Positions 35,106-44,309 of a stretch of 64,000 nt of DNA are shown piece after piece (the first letter of the stretch is position 1; each line of letters opens with the position of its first letter). The DNA lies in contig NZ_SWJG01000001.1 in the NCBI RefSeq assembly GCF_005870035.1, forward strand, positions 607,639 to 671,638, given 5' to 3'. Origin of the DNA: Spirosoma lacussanchae. Lineage in GTDB: Bacteria > Bacteroidota > Bacteroidia > Cytophagales > Spirosomataceae. The notes under the pieces were generated by a model. The model saw only the letters and a program-made list of their open reading frames with translations. It was not told the origin of the DNA and searched no databases. The translations under genes were made by a program, and so were the position numbers.

Positions 35106-35419
35106 ACAAAATCGATAACGATACGATGTAAAAGTAGTACTTTCTCTTTTCGGGGGCAAAACCGCTTTGCCAAGGGCCAGCGGCCTCGTGAGTTTGCATT
35201 ATTCGAAGGGATTAGCGTATGCCGTTGACGTTCTGGTGGTAAAGCGTAACTTTAGCTTAACGAACAGGAGCGGAGACTGGTGGGGCGGAGTGTGCCGACG
35301 AAAAAAACGTAGCGGAGGGCGGGGTATCCGGCCGGATAAATCCCTACATTTGTCTCCCTTTTTTGAGCGATACCACCGTAATCAGTCAGTGCCCCGTGAA
35401 CGGAACGACCCAGCCTAAT
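35106..35419. other. 314-base divergent region between mutA and dnaA
   Basis: I looked for DnaA boxes (TTATNCACA and its complement) and found none, so nothing here supports an origin. The right end holds the dnaA promoter box. A T-rich patch (35355-35365) follows it. No RNA gene or repeat was seen. Confidence 0.5.
35345..35352 (+). promoter_or_regulatory. Bacteroidota -7 box TACATTTG upstream of dnaA
   Basis: A perfect TAnnTTTG. Transcription would start near 35357-35360, leaving about 60 bases of leader before the ATG at 35420. The alternative TTG start at 35363 would then have almost no leader. No TTG is found at -33. Confidence 0.5.
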
Positions 35420-36829
35420 ATGCAACGCGAATTAACAACGGTTTGGAACCGCTGTCTAAGCGTCATTCGGGAGATCGTGCCCGAACACAGTTTCAATACC
35501 TGGTTTGAACCGATTGTTCCGTTCCGGCTTAACGGCAACGTGCTGACTATTCAGGTTCCCAGCGAGTTCTTCTACGAGTTTATCGAAGAGAACTTCGTGC
35601 ATGCCCTCCGGAAAGCCCTCGACACGGCTATCGGTCGCGACGGGCAGCTCGAGTACTCGATCATCGTTGACAAAGGCGACGAGAAAAACCGGCCGCTGAC
35701 GGTCAACGTGCCAACGACCAAGTCGCCCCAGACGGCCAAGCCCGACAACGTCAACCCCGATATTCTGAAAAGTCCGTTCCAGCTCAAAGACCTCGACTCG
35801 CTCACGCTGGATTCGTACCTCAACCCGACCTATACCTTCGACAATTACGTAGAAGGCGACTGTAACCGGCTGGCCCGGCAGGCGGGGTATGCCGTAGCCG
35901 AACGGCCGGGCATTACGTCATTCAACCCGCTGATGATTCATGGGGGCGTAGGCCTGGGGAAGACCCATCTGGTGCAGGCTATTGGTAACTACATCAAGAA
36001 TAATAATCAGAGCAAGTTTGTACTGTACGTTACGTCGGAGAAGTTTACGAACCAGTTTCTGAACGCTGTCCGGTCAGACGGTATTCGCGACTTCACGGCG
36101 TTTTATATGCAGGTCGATGTACTGGTCATTGACGACGTGCAGTTTCTGCAGAAAAAGGAGAAGACTCAGGAAATCTTTTTCCACATCTTCAACCACCTCC
36201 ATCAGTCGGGCAAGCAGATCATCATGACCTCAGACCGGGCTCCGCGTGCGCTCGATGGGCTGGAAGACCGGCTGCTATCGCGGTTTAAGTGGGGTCTCTC
36301 CGCCGATCTGCAAACGCCCGATCTGGAAACCCGCATCGCCATCATCCAGAAAAAACTCCAGGCCGAAGGGATCTATATCGACGATGCCGTTATCGAGTAC
36401 CTGGCCCATAGCGTTAATACCAACGTTCGGGAACTGGAAGGGGTTATCGTATCCCTGATGGCGCAGGCGTCGCTGAACCGGCGGGAGATCGATCTTGAAC
36501 TGGCCAAGAAAACCCTCCGCAACATCGTGGTCGACTCGGAGCGCGAGGTTACTATCGATACCGTTCAGGAGGCCGTAGCCGATTATTTCAACGTCACCAT
36601 TGCCGACCTGAAAGCCAAAAGCCGTAAGCGCGAACTGGTGCATCCGCGGCAGGTGGCTATGTACCTGGCCAAGGAGAAAACGGATCTTTCGCTCAAGTCA
36701 ATCGGGTACCACTTTGGCGGTCGTGACCACAGTACCGTCATCCATGCCGTTCAGACCATCAGCGATCTGGTAGCCAAACATGCCGAACATCGCGATGTGG
36801 TTGAGAAGCTGAAGGCGCAGTTTAAGTAA
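35420..36829 (+). CDS. dnaA: Chromosomal replication initiator DnaA
   Basis: 469 residues from the ATG at 35420. The frame continues to a TTG at 35363, but [13 protein letters not shown] matches the normal domain I start and fits the promoter position. Domain I (1-80) has the [10 protein letters not shown] block. A short linker follows. The AAA+ domain has Walker A GGVGLGKT (175-182), Walker [10 protein letters not shown] and the sensor 1 region MTSDRAP. Domain IV ends with the DNA-binding signature [12 protein letters not shown]. DnaA melts oriC and loads the helicase. dnaN is not adjacent and no DnaA boxes flank the gene. Confidence 0.97.
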   Translation: MQRELTTVWNRCLSVIREIVPEHSFNTWFEPIVPFRLNGNVLTIQVPSEFFYEFIEENFVHALRKALDTAIGRDGQLEYSIIVDKGDEKNRPLTVNVPTTKSPQTAKPDNVNPDILKSPFQLKDLDSLTLDSYLNPTYTFDNYVEGDCNRLARQAGYAVAERPGITSFNPLMIHGGVGLGKTHLVQAIGNYIKNNNQSKFVLYVTSEKFTNQFLNAVRSDGIRDFTAFYMQVDVLVIDDVQFLQKKEKTQEIFFHIFNHLHQSGKQIIMTSDRAPRALDGLEDRLLSRFKWGLSADLQTPDLETRIAIIQKKLQAEGIYIDDAVIEYLAHSVNTNVRELEGVIVSLMAQASLNRREIDLELAKKTLRNIVVDSEREVTIDTVQEAVADYFNVTIADLKAKSRKRELVHPRQVAMYLAKEKTDLSLKSIGYHFGGRDHSTVIHAVQTISDLVAKHAEHRDVVEKLKAQFK

Positions 36830-36896
36830 TCATTCGTAAGTTGGGGGTTGATATAGGCCGGTCGCTTCTGCGACTCGGTCGCTAGCCTGTGCCGCC

Positions 36897-37937
36897 TTGA
36901 CTACGCCTTGTCCTCAATTGTATCGTCGCCACCAGCTCGATAGCCGGGCGTGGGATGCCTGCGTTATGGCATCGGCCCAGCGGATTGTGTACGGGTATTC
37001 GTGGTATCTGGATGCGGTACTGCCCGGCCCCGACTGGCAATGGGACGGATGGGTACTGCCCGGCGAAGAAGGTGGTTATCGGGCGGTTCTGCCGGTGCCG
37101 CAGCGTCGGAAATACGGCCGTTGGGTACTGCACCAGCCGCTATTCTGCCAGCTGCTGGGCCTCTTCAGCGCCGACCCGACGGTTGATCCGGCGCCGTTCT
37201 ACCGGGCGGTTTACGAGCAGTTTCGGTATAATTCAGGGCTGCATGTTCAGGCAGGGGCTACCTGGCCCGGGCCAACCGAGCCGATCCGCCTGCTGACCAC
37301 ACACCTGCTCGATTTATCGGCCGGTTACGAAACAATCTACAGTCGCTATAGCCGCGACCGTCGGCGGAATCTGCGTCGGGCCGAGGAGATGAACTGGACA
37401 ATCACCCAATCAACAGACCTGGAGCCGTTGCTGCGGCTGTTCCGAACCCACCATGCCAATACCATAGCGGGCGGGGTCGGTGATTGGGCCTATGCTTTCC
37501 TGAGCGCACTGTACGACTCGCTCCGGGCTCGTCAGCTTGCCCAGCTGCACTATGCGCAGCTCGACGGGCATATAGAAGCGGGAGCGCTCTTTGTTCGGGA
37601 AGGCAACCGGGTTATCTACCTGTTCAACGCGGCCAGTCCGGTAGGTCGGCGTGGCAACGCCCGGACCCTGCTGATCGATCGGGTTATCCGGTACTATGCC
37701 GGAGAGGCTTCGCCGGGCTGGTTCGACTTCGAAAGTCCCGAGAAACCAGCTATAGTGGATTTTTACCGCAGCTTTGGTGCCGTAGATATGTCTTTCCAGG
37801 CTGTTTGCTGGCAGCGTTTTACCTGGCCCGAACGACTGGCGTGGCGGCTGAAGCAACAGCTCCTGCACGGCCAACCAGCGCCATTGGCCAGCTGGCTTTG
37901 GCAGACCGCACAACCTGTGCGATTTCGCACGGATTAA
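36897..37937 (+). CDS. GNAT-superfamily acetyltransferase (BioF2/FemAB-like)
   Basis: 346 residues with a TTG start (no suitable ATG before residue 24). The two-lobed acetyltransferase pattern is of the GNAT_6/FemAB-like kind: SRYSRDRRRNLRRAEEMNW ends the first lobe, and GALFVREGNRVIYLFNAASPVGRRGNARTLLIDRVI forms the acyl-CoA/tRNA-binding region of the second; WFDFESPEKPAIVDFYRSFGA closes the fold. Members transfer acyl or aminoacyl groups to sugars, peptides or lipids. No substrate is evident. It follows dnaA by 67 bases. Confidence 0.7.
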   Translation: MTTPCPQLYRRHQLDSRAWDACVMASAQRIVYGYSWYLDAVLPGPDWQWDGWVLPGEEGGYRAVLPVPQRRKYGRWVLHQPLFCQLLGLFSADPTVDPAPFYRAVYEQFRYNSGLHVQAGATWPGPTEPIRLLTTHLLDLSAGYETIYSRYSRDRRRNLRRAEEMNWTITQSTDLEPLLRLFRTHHANTIAGGVGDWAYAFLSALYDSLRARQLAQLHYAQLDGHIEAGALFVREGNRVIYLFNAASPVGRRGNARTLLIDRVIRYYAGEASPGWFDFESPEKPAIVDFYRSFGAVDMSFQAVCWQRFTWPERLAWRLKQQLLHGQPAPLASWLWQTAQPVRFRTD

Positions 37938-37984
37938 TTTGGTTGAATTTATGGTAAGGTACTGTTTAGTAAGGGTTTGCCTGG

Positions 37985-38000
37985 TGGCACGGCGTTGGTA
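37985..38000 (+). promoter_or_regulatory. Candidate sigma-54 (-24/-12) promoter of the efflux operon
   Basis: TGGCACGGCGTTGGTA: the -24 half TGGCACG is perfect, and the -12 half TGGTA keeps T12, G14 and A16 of TTGCA. The GG pair and the -12 G have the correct 10-base spacing. The predicted start near 38011 leaves 22 bases to the ATG at 38033. The operon it would drive contains a sigma-54-dependent activator gene. Confidence 0.45.
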
Positions 38001-38032
38001 GTACAAAGCGTGAACTCTTGTACGCTTATTCT

Positions 38033-39292
38033 ATGGACCGCGCTTTAGCCTCTGACGTCGTTGCCCGTTCCCGCCGGAAAAACTGGTTGCTTGGCCTCGC
38101 GGTTGCCGCTGGTCTGGCGGGGGTCTTGATCGGTATGCGTGCGCTGCTTAAAACATCGGTCGATGCGGCCCGGATTCGGACGGCGGTGGTGCAGACAGGC
38201 CCGGTCGAAAATACGCTGAACGCTACCGGTGAGATTATTCCGGCCTATGAACAAATCATCACCAGCCCCATTCGGGCCGGCATCCGGCGGGTGCTGCTGA
38301 CGCCCGGCGCGCGGGTGCGGCCCGGCCAGCCCATTATTGAACTCGACAAGTCACTGACGCAGATCGAGTACGAAAAGTTGCAGGATCAGCTGTCGCTGAA
38401 GCAGAATGGCATCGATCAGTTGCGGATGAAACTGGACAAAAACCTGTACGATGCGGATATCAACGACCAGATCAAATCGCTCAACATTAACCGGCTCAGT
38501 GCGGAGGTAGACGATGCCCGGCGGTTGTTGAAAGTGGGCGGCCGCACGCCGGAAGACGTAACCCGCGCCGAAAACGCACTACGCATTGCTCAGCTGGAAA
38601 AGAAACAGCTGGAAAACGACCTGGCCTATAACCGTCGGTCAATGAGCGCCAGCCTGCGGGAGTCGCAGCTACAGGCCAGTATCGAGGCTACCAACCTGAA
38701 AGTTCTGTCGCAGAAGTTGCGGCAGGCCGACATCGTGGCCGACCGGGCCGGGGTGCTGACCTGGGTCAACGAAACGATAGGGTCGTCGGTCAACGAAGGG
38801 GATATGCTGGCTAAGCTGGCCGATCTGGGTAGCTTTCGGGTCGAGGGGTCCTGCTCCGACGCTTATGCCGATCAGCTTCAGGTAGGGTTGCCGGTCATCG
38901 TGCGCATCAATGAACTGAGTCTGCGGGGCGTGATCACTCAGATCAAGCCGTCGGTTCAGAACGATGCGGTTCGGTTTGCGGTCGCGCTCGATGACAACCG
39001 CCACGCATCCCTTCGCCCCAACCAGAAAGTAGATGTATTTATCGTCACCAACCGAAGCGGGCGGGCCGTACGGGTGGCTAATGGGCCGGCTTTCAAAGGC
39101 AAACGCCGACAGTACGTCTACGTGCTGGACGAAAACCAGCTGGCGCGCCGACGCGACGTCGAAATCGGGCTGACCAACTTCGACTGGGTCGAGATCAGGA
39201 GTGGCCTGCGCCCCGGCGAACGGGTTATCATTACCGACCTGAGCGAGTACGAAAACGTGGAGCAGCTAACCATCAACCCCGCTACCCACTAA
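38033..39292 (+). CDS. HlyD/MacA-type periplasmic adaptor subunit
   Basis: 419 residues from the ATG at 38033 (a TTG five codons earlier is less likely). One membrane segment near 18-36 (WLLGLAVAAGLAGVLIGM), then half of the lipoyl domain (GEIIPAYEQIITSPIRAG), a long alpha-helical hairpin (about 105-230, rich in Gln/Leu/Lys/Asp), the return lipoyl half (VVADRAGVLTWVNETIGSSVNEG) and beta-barrel domains. It bridges the inner membrane ABC transporter to the TolC channel. It is first in a five-gene transporter operon; its stop is two bases before the TolC start. Confidence 0.92.
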   Translation: MDRALASDVVARSRRKNWLLGLAVAAGLAGVLIGMRALLKTSVDAARIRTAVVQTGPVENTLNATGEIIPAYEQIITSPIRAGIRRVLLTPGARVRPGQPIIELDKSLTQIEYEKLQDQLSLKQNGIDQLRMKLDKNLYDADINDQIKSLNINRLSAEVDDARRLLKVGGRTPEDVTRAENALRIAQLEKKQLENDLAYNRRSMSASLRESQLQASIEATNLKVLSQKLRQADIVADRAGVLTWVNETIGSSVNEGDMLAKLADLGSFRVEGSCSDAYADQLQVGLPVIVRINELSLRGVITQIKPSVQNDAVRFAVALDDNRHASLRPNQKVDVFIVTNRSGRAVRVANGPAFKGKRRQYVYVLDENQLARRRDVEIGLTNFDWVEIRSGLRPGERVIITDLSEYENVEQLTINPATH

Positions 39293-39294
39293 TC

Positions 39295-40854
39295 ATGAAA
39301 ACTACCTTTATTTCAGCGGGAGTAGGAATAGGCGCGGACCACGGCGAGTATGGCCTGTACGCAGAGGCTTTGCGGGTATGCCGGCTTGTGCAGCTTACCC
39401 TGCTCGTGCTGGTGATAGCGGTGGCGGGGGGCGCTGCGCAGCCGCTCAAGCTGACGCTGGGCGAAGTAGTGACGATAGCCCGGGAGCAGTCGATTGCCAG
39501 CAAACAGGCCATTACGCAGCAAAAAACCAATTATTGGAAATACCGGTCGTTTCTGGCCGATTTTAGACCTCAATTGAGCTTGGATGGGTCGCTGCCGAGT
39601 TTTACCCGCTCCTTTGTTCAGGTCGTACAGCCCGATGGCACCATAGCTTTCCAGCCGGTATCGAATAATAACTCACTGCTTAATCTGTCGCTGAGTCAGA
39701 ACATTCCGTTTACCGGCGGATCGATTTATGTGCAACAGCAGTTTCAGCGGTTCGACGATTTTCTGAACCGAAGAACCCTCTACAACGGCATTCCGTTCGC
39801 CATCGGTCTGAGCCAGCCGCTCTTTCGCTTCAACCTCATGAAGTGGGATCGCCGGACCGAGCCCCTGCGCTATGCCGAAAGCAACCAGCAATACATTGAA
39901 GCCCTGGAGCAGGTAGCTCTCGATGCAACGAGCCTGTATTTCGATCTGCTGGTAGCGCAGGTGAACCTGCAAATTGCCGAAACCAACCGGGCCAACAATG
40001 ACACCCTCTACACCATTGCCCGCCATAAGCTCGAACTCGGTAAAATATCGCGCAATGACCTGCTGCAGCTGCAACTGAGTGTGCTGAACGCCCGGAAAGA
40101 TCTGGCTTCGGCCCGACAAACGGCCGAAGTTGCGTCGCTGAAACTGCGGACGCTGATGAACAGCCGGGAAGAAGAAAACGGCCCGTCGATGGCCAGTCGG
40201 CCCCGCCCGTTCGAGCTGGTGATACCCACTGAGGTGCGTGATTTTACGGTTGATCTGCAACTGGCCCTGAAGCAGGCGTTCAGTAACCGCTCCGATGCCA
40301 TTGCTTTCAGGCGTAAGCTGCTGGAAGCCGAGCGCGATATGGAGAAAGCCCGCAAAGAAAACGGCCTTAACGCCACCCTAAACGCTGATTTCGGTCTGAC
40401 CAATAGGGGTAACCGGCCCGGCGATGTGTACGTGCGGCCTCAGGACCGACAGTTTGTCGAGATTCAGTTTACGGTGCCTGTTATGACCTGGGGGCGGGCC
40501 CGCGCCCGTACCGAAACCGCCCGCGCCAATCAGGAGCTGACCCTACAAACGGTTGAGCAGGCCAAACGCACCTTCGAGCAGCAGATTTACACCCAGGTAA
40601 CGCTGCTGGATATGCTCCGCCAGCAGGTTAAACTGACCGCTGAAGCTGATCAGATCGCACAAAGCCGCTACCAGATTGCGCAGGAGCGTTTCAAGCTGAG
40701 CGACCTTACGGTTACGGATCTGGGTATTGCCATTCAGGATAAAGACCGGGCCCGGCGCGATGCCATCCTGGCCCTGCGCGACTACTGGCAGGCGTACTAC
40801 ACACTACGGCTGCTCACACTGTACGACTTTGAAGCTGGACAAAAAATTCAATAA
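39295..40854 (+). CDS. TolC-family outer membrane efflux channel
   Basis: 519 residues, starting two bases after the adaptor stop. The start is uncertain: the first 26 residues look unlike a signal, and the real export signal is RLVQLTLLVLVIAVAGGAA, so a TTG at 39370 could be the true start. The rest is the duplicated TolC helical repeat with characteristic VALDATSLYFDLLVAQVNLQIAE and LELGKISRNDLLQLQLSVLNARKD type helices, and QFVEIQFTVPVMTWGRARA before the second half. It provides the exit duct of the ABC efflux system. Confidence 0.92.
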   Translation: MKTTFISAGVGIGADHGEYGLYAEALRVCRLVQLTLLVLVIAVAGGAAQPLKLTLGEVVTIAREQSIASKQAITQQKTNYWKYRSFLADFRPQLSLDGSLPSFTRSFVQVVQPDGTIAFQPVSNNNSLLNLSLSQNIPFTGGSIYVQQQFQRFDDFLNRRTLYNGIPFAIGLSQPLFRFNLMKWDRRTEPLRYAESNQQYIEALEQVALDATSLYFDLLVAQVNLQIAETNRANNDTLYTIARHKLELGKISRNDLLQLQLSVLNARKDLASARQTAEVASLKLRTLMNSREEENGPSMASRPRPFELVIPTEVRDFTVDLQLALKQAFSNRSDAIAFRRKLLEAERDMEKARKENGLNATLNADFGLTNRGNRPGDVYVRPQDRQFVEIQFTVPVMTWGRARARTETARANQELTLQTVEQAKRTFEQQIYTQVTLLDMLRQQVKLTAEADQIAQSRYQIAQERFKLSDLTVTDLGIAIQDKDRARRDAILALRDYWQAYYTLRLLTLYDFEAGQKIQ

Positions 40855-40866
40855 ACACCCAAGCCC

Positions 40867-41565
40867 ATGATTGCCCTCAAGAACATCGAAAAAGTGTACC
40901 GCACCAGCACGATCGAGACGCTGGCCCTCACCAACATTAACCTGACCGTTCGGGCGGGTGAGTTTTTGTCGATCATGGGCCCCAGCGGCTGCGGAAAATC
41001 GACGCTGCTGAATCTGATGGGATTGCTCGATGCACCCAGCGCGGGGCAGGTCGAGATTGGTGGACAGCCCGTAACCCAGTACCGCGACGTGGACCTGGCC
41101 CGCCTTCGGAATCAGAAGATCGGGTTCATTTTTCAAAGTTTTCACCTGATCAACGACCTGTCAGTGCTCGACAATGTAGAGATTCCGCTGCTGTACCGAA
41201 AAGGCGACGAAACCGGTCCCTCGCGTCGGGAGCTGGCCCGGCAGGCCCTGGAAAAAGTAGGGCTCAGCAACCGGATGAAGCATTTCCCGAGCCAGCTGTC
41301 GGGCGGACAGAAACAGCGGGTCGCTATTGCGCGGGCCATTGTTGGTCAGCCGGCCATCATCTTGGCCGACGAACCGACCGGTAATCTCGACAGCGCCATG
41401 GGCAACGAGATCATGTCTATTCTGCAGCAGCTGAACGCCGATGGCAGCACCATCGTCATGGTTACCCACGACGAAAGCATGGCCAAACGGACCCATCGGC
41501 TCGTCCGGCTTTTCGACGGGGCCATGGTCGGCGATAGTGTGCTGATGCTGAACGAGGAACGATAA
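40867..41565 (+). CDS. ABC transporter ATP-binding protein (MacB/LolD type)
   Basis: 232 residues containing all nucleotide-binding motifs: Walker A GPSGCGKST, Q-loop FIFQSF, signature LSGGQKQRVAIARA, Walker B ILADEPTGNLD and the switch histidine VTHDE. The sequence belongs to the MacB/LolD group whose ATPases drive mechanotransmission rather than classical transport. It is a separate polypeptide here and energises the two FtsX-type permeases downstream (spacing 51 bases to the first). Confidence 0.96.
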   Translation: MIALKNIEKVYRTSTIETLALTNINLTVRAGEFLSIMGPSGCGKSTLLNLMGLLDAPSAGQVEIGGQPVTQYRDVDLARLRNQKIGFIFQSFHLINDLSVLDNVEIPLLYRKGDETGPSRRELARQALEKVGLSNRMKHFPSQLSGGQKQRVAIARAIVGQPAIILADEPTGNLDSAMGNEIMSILQQLNADGSTIVMVTHDESMAKRTHRLVRLFDGAMVGDSVLMLNEER

Positions 41566-41616
41566 CCGCGTATCGCATTGCTCATCGGTCATCACGTACC
41601 CGTTCTCTAAAAAGCC

Positions 41617-42858
41617 ATGTTCACGAACTACATAAAAATAGCCTGGAAGGTCCTGCTGCGGCATCCGTTCTACACCTTCATCACGCTCTTCGGCATCAGC
41701 CTGACGCTGACCGTACTGATGGTGATTACCTCGTTTCTGGATCATCTGATCGGGAGCCACTACCCCGAAAACCGGCGTAATCGGTTGCTGTATATTCAGA
41801 TAATCTCGCTCAGTGATTCGCTCCAGCAGTCGCACAATAACAGTCTGGGCAGCTACGAGTTTATGCAGCGCTACGTAAAAACGCTGAAAACGCCGGAGAC
41901 TGTAGGGCTTACTACCCTGTTCGAGTTTGCCAATACGTACGTCAACAACAAGCGTATCGAACTCCGGATCAAGCATACCGACGCCCAGTTCTGGACCGTT
42001 ACTGACTTCGATTTCGTAGAGGGTAAACCGTATGACGAGCAGAACATGAAACAGGGCGACAACGTCATGGTCATTACCGACAACCTGAAAAAACAGTACT
42101 TCGGCGAAACAGACCAGCCCGTTGTAGGCAAATACCTAACCCTGGATAGCCGTGAATTCCGGGTTATTGGTGTGGTGCGGGGCGTGCCGGTTACCCGGCC
42201 CGTTACGTCGGCCGATTTGTACATGCCCGCTACGGCCACCCACCGGCCCGATCTGAGCAAGGGTTTTTCGGGAGGCTATTCGGCCCTGATCCTGGCCCGC
42301 ACCCCGGCCGATATGTCGGCGATTCAGGATGAATACAATCAGGCGATCAGCCGGATTCCGTTGCCAAACGAATCGAACGGTTTCCGGTTCAGCGTCATCG
42401 AAACCGGCGCCGAAACGTATCTGGGTACCTGGCTCCGTAACTTCTTCGACCGGTCGGTCAGTGGTATTTTCTACACCGTAGTGGGGTTGTTCATGCTCCT
42501 GTTCATGGCGTTACCGGCTATTAACCTGGTCAACCTGAATGTAAGCCGGATCATGGAGCGGGCTTCTGAAATCGGCATCCGAAAAGCGTTCGGCGCGCCC
42601 GTCAGAACCCTGATCGGGCAGTTCATTGTCGAAAACCTGTTCATCACGTTCATCGGTGGAGCCATTGCGCTGGTGCTGTCGACGCTGATTATTGCCTACA
42701 TCAACCAAAGTGGGTGGATTGCCAAAGCTGATCTGACGCTCAACCTTACGGTTTTTGCCGTGAGCATCCTGATCTGCCTGATCTTCGGTTTACTGTCGGG
42801 AGTGGCTCCCGCCTTCCGCATGTCCCGACTCCCCATTGCCGACGCACTGAAAGTATAA
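41617..42858 (+). CDS. FtsX/MacB-type ABC permease, first subunit
   Basis: 413 residues with MacB topology: one N-terminal membrane segment (18-40), a periplasmic MacB_PCD domain of about 230 residues (YIQIISLSDS to YLGTWLRNFF), then three C-terminal membrane segments. The last region has the FtsX motif ASEIGIRKAFGAPVRTLIGQFIVENL. It couples ATP hydrolysis in the cytoplasm to movement of the periplasmic part. It is clearly different from the second permease 92 bases later, so the complex may be a heterodimer. Confidence 0.93.
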   Translation: MFTNYIKIAWKVLLRHPFYTFITLFGISLTLTVLMVITSFLDHLIGSHYPENRRNRLLYIQIISLSDSLQQSHNNSLGSYEFMQRYVKTLKTPETVGLTTLFEFANTYVNNKRIELRIKHTDAQFWTVTDFDFVEGKPYDEQNMKQGDNVMVITDNLKKQYFGETDQPVVGKYLTLDSREFRVIGVVRGVPVTRPVTSADLYMPATATHRPDLSKGFSGGYSALILARTPADMSAIQDEYNQAISRIPLPNESNGFRFSVIETGAETYLGTWLRNFFDRSVSGIFYTVVGLFMLLFMALPAINLVNLNVSRIMERASEIGIRKAFGAPVRTLIGQFIVENLFITFIGGAIALVLSTLIIAYINQSGWIAKADLTLNLTVFAVSILICLIFGLLSGVAPAFRMSRLPIADALKV

Positions 42859-42947
42859 TGAGTGATTGAGTGAGTTAGCGATTGAGTGAACCTTCCAATC
42901 GCTAACTCGCTAACTCGCTCAACCGCTCAATCACCCAATCACTCATT
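42857..42947 (+). repeat. Nested inverted repeats with degenerate heptad pattern
   Basis: The 92-base gap between the two permease genes is almost entirely made of near-identical GATTGAGTG / GAGTTAGC-type units and their complements. An outer 12-bp perfect inverted repeat (42857-42868 and 42936-42947) encloses an inner 11-bp one (42874-42884 and 42896-42906) with an 11-base loop. It could form a cruciform or mRNA hairpin. Confidence 0.8.
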
Positions 42948-42950
42948 CCT

Positions 42951-44144
42951 ATGTTACGTCATATCATCAGACTTATGTGGAATAAGAAAGGAAGTCATCT
43001 GCTGATTATTGTGGAGATTCTGGCTTCGTTTCTAGTACTGTTCGGCGTTACCAGCCTGATCGTTTATAATCTTCAGAACTACCAGGAACCCATTGGCTTC
43101 GAGTATAAAAACCGATGGGCGCTGGGATTCGATGCCCGCGGGCAGGCGGACTCAACCATCGGCGATATCATGCAGCAGATTAAAAGCCGGGTGCTGTCGT
43201 ATCCGCAGGTAGAATCCGCCACGGTGTTCAGCAGCAACCTGCCTTACTCTATGAACTCATCGAATGGGAATGTAACCAACAACAAAGCAACGGTGCTGGC
43301 TCAGCAATTCCGGACGGATCTGGATATGCCCAAAACCCTGGGTGTGCCGGTGCTGGAAGGCCGCTGGTTCGATAAGTCAGACGAGCTGCCCGACGCCCGC
43401 ACGCTGGTTATCAACGCCCCCCTGAAGAAAGTACTCTTCGGCGACGAGCCTGCCCTGGGTAAAAAGATTGCTTTCGGTGGGGCCGATGATAAACGCAAGT
43501 CGACCGATTATTTCACGATTGTAGGTATTGTCGGGAACTTCAAACCCAGGGGGGAGTACCAGGAAAACCTGCCCGGTCTTTTTCAGATGAACAAAGGTCA
43601 GGATCGGAACTATACCCGATCAATGCTGCTGAACGTAAAACCCGGCACCGATGCCGGCTTCGAGGCAAAACTGACCCGCGATCTGGGCCTGCTCACCAAA
43701 GGCTGGCCTGTAGAAGTCTCCTACCTCGAAAACCAGCGGACTAATCAGCACAATATCGCGCTGGTGCCCGTTATTATCTTCCTGATCGTAAGTGGTTTTT
43801 TGCTCATCAACGTAGCGCTGGGTCTGTTTGGCGTGCTGAACGTAAGCATTGCCAAACGCCGGGGCGAAATCGGGCTGCGTCGGGCGCTGGGGGCTACGGA
43901 GCGTCGTATTTCACGGCAATTTGTGGGTGAAATGTGGGTACTGGCTACTTTTGCGCTGGTGTTGGGGCTGTTGCTGGCCGGGCAGTTTCCGCTGCTGAAC
44001 GTGTTTAACCTGAAGTCGTCGGTATACCTGACGGCTATTGGGGTGTCGGTAGCGGTTATCTACCTGCTGGTTACGCTCTGCGCCTTGTTGCCCAGTCGGC
44101 AGGCCGCTACCGTACAACCCGCCGTAGCCCTGCATGCCGAGTAG
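42951..44144 (+). CDS. FtsX/MacB-type ABC permease, second subunit
   Basis: 397 residues with the same topology as the first permease: N-terminal segment 17-40 (LLIIVEILASFLVLFGVTSL), a periplasmic MacB_PCD-like domain, three C-terminal segments, and the motif KRRGEIGLRRALGATERRISRQFVGEMW. Overall identity with the neighbour is low and the periplasmic domains differ in length and content, pointing to a heteromeric transporter with a single ATPase. The 3' end is 165 bases from the regulator gene. Confidence 0.93.
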   Translation: MLRHIIRLMWNKKGSHLLIIVEILASFLVLFGVTSLIVYNLQNYQEPIGFEYKNRWALGFDARGQADSTIGDIMQQIKSRVLSYPQVESATVFSSNLPYSMNSSNGNVTNNKATVLAQQFRTDLDMPKTLGVPVLEGRWFDKSDELPDARTLVINAPLKKVLFGDEPALGKKIAFGGADDKRKSTDYFTIVGIVGNFKPRGEYQENLPGLFQMNKGQDRNYTRSMLLNVKPGTDAGFEAKLTRDLGLLTKGWPVEVSYLENQRTNQHNIALVPVIIFLIVSGFLLINVALGLFGVLNVSIAKRRGEIGLRRALGATERRISRQFVGEMWVLATFALVLGLLLAGQFPLLNVFNLKSSVYLTAIGVSVAVIYLLVTLCALLPSRQAATVQPAVALHAE

Positions 44145-44309
44145 CGGAGCCAGAGGTTCGGGCTGATTTGTGAGGAATGGTCGAGTTTTTTGTCATACAA
44201 TGAATTACGTTACTAGTCAGTTAACGTTTAACACCGCACCACTACACTGCAATCATTGGAATGACAGTATTTCGGGTTTTCCAAAATCCATTCGTTCTCA
44301 ACGATTTAT

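Noticed and set aside
35106..35419. Possible oriC next to dnaA
   Set aside because: No DnaA boxes or AT-rich unwinding segment were found in the flanks, and dnaN is not adjacent.
35363..35419. TTG start giving DnaA a 19-residue extension
   Set aside because: The promoter box ends at 35352, so this start would have almost no leader; the ATG at 35420 matches family starts.
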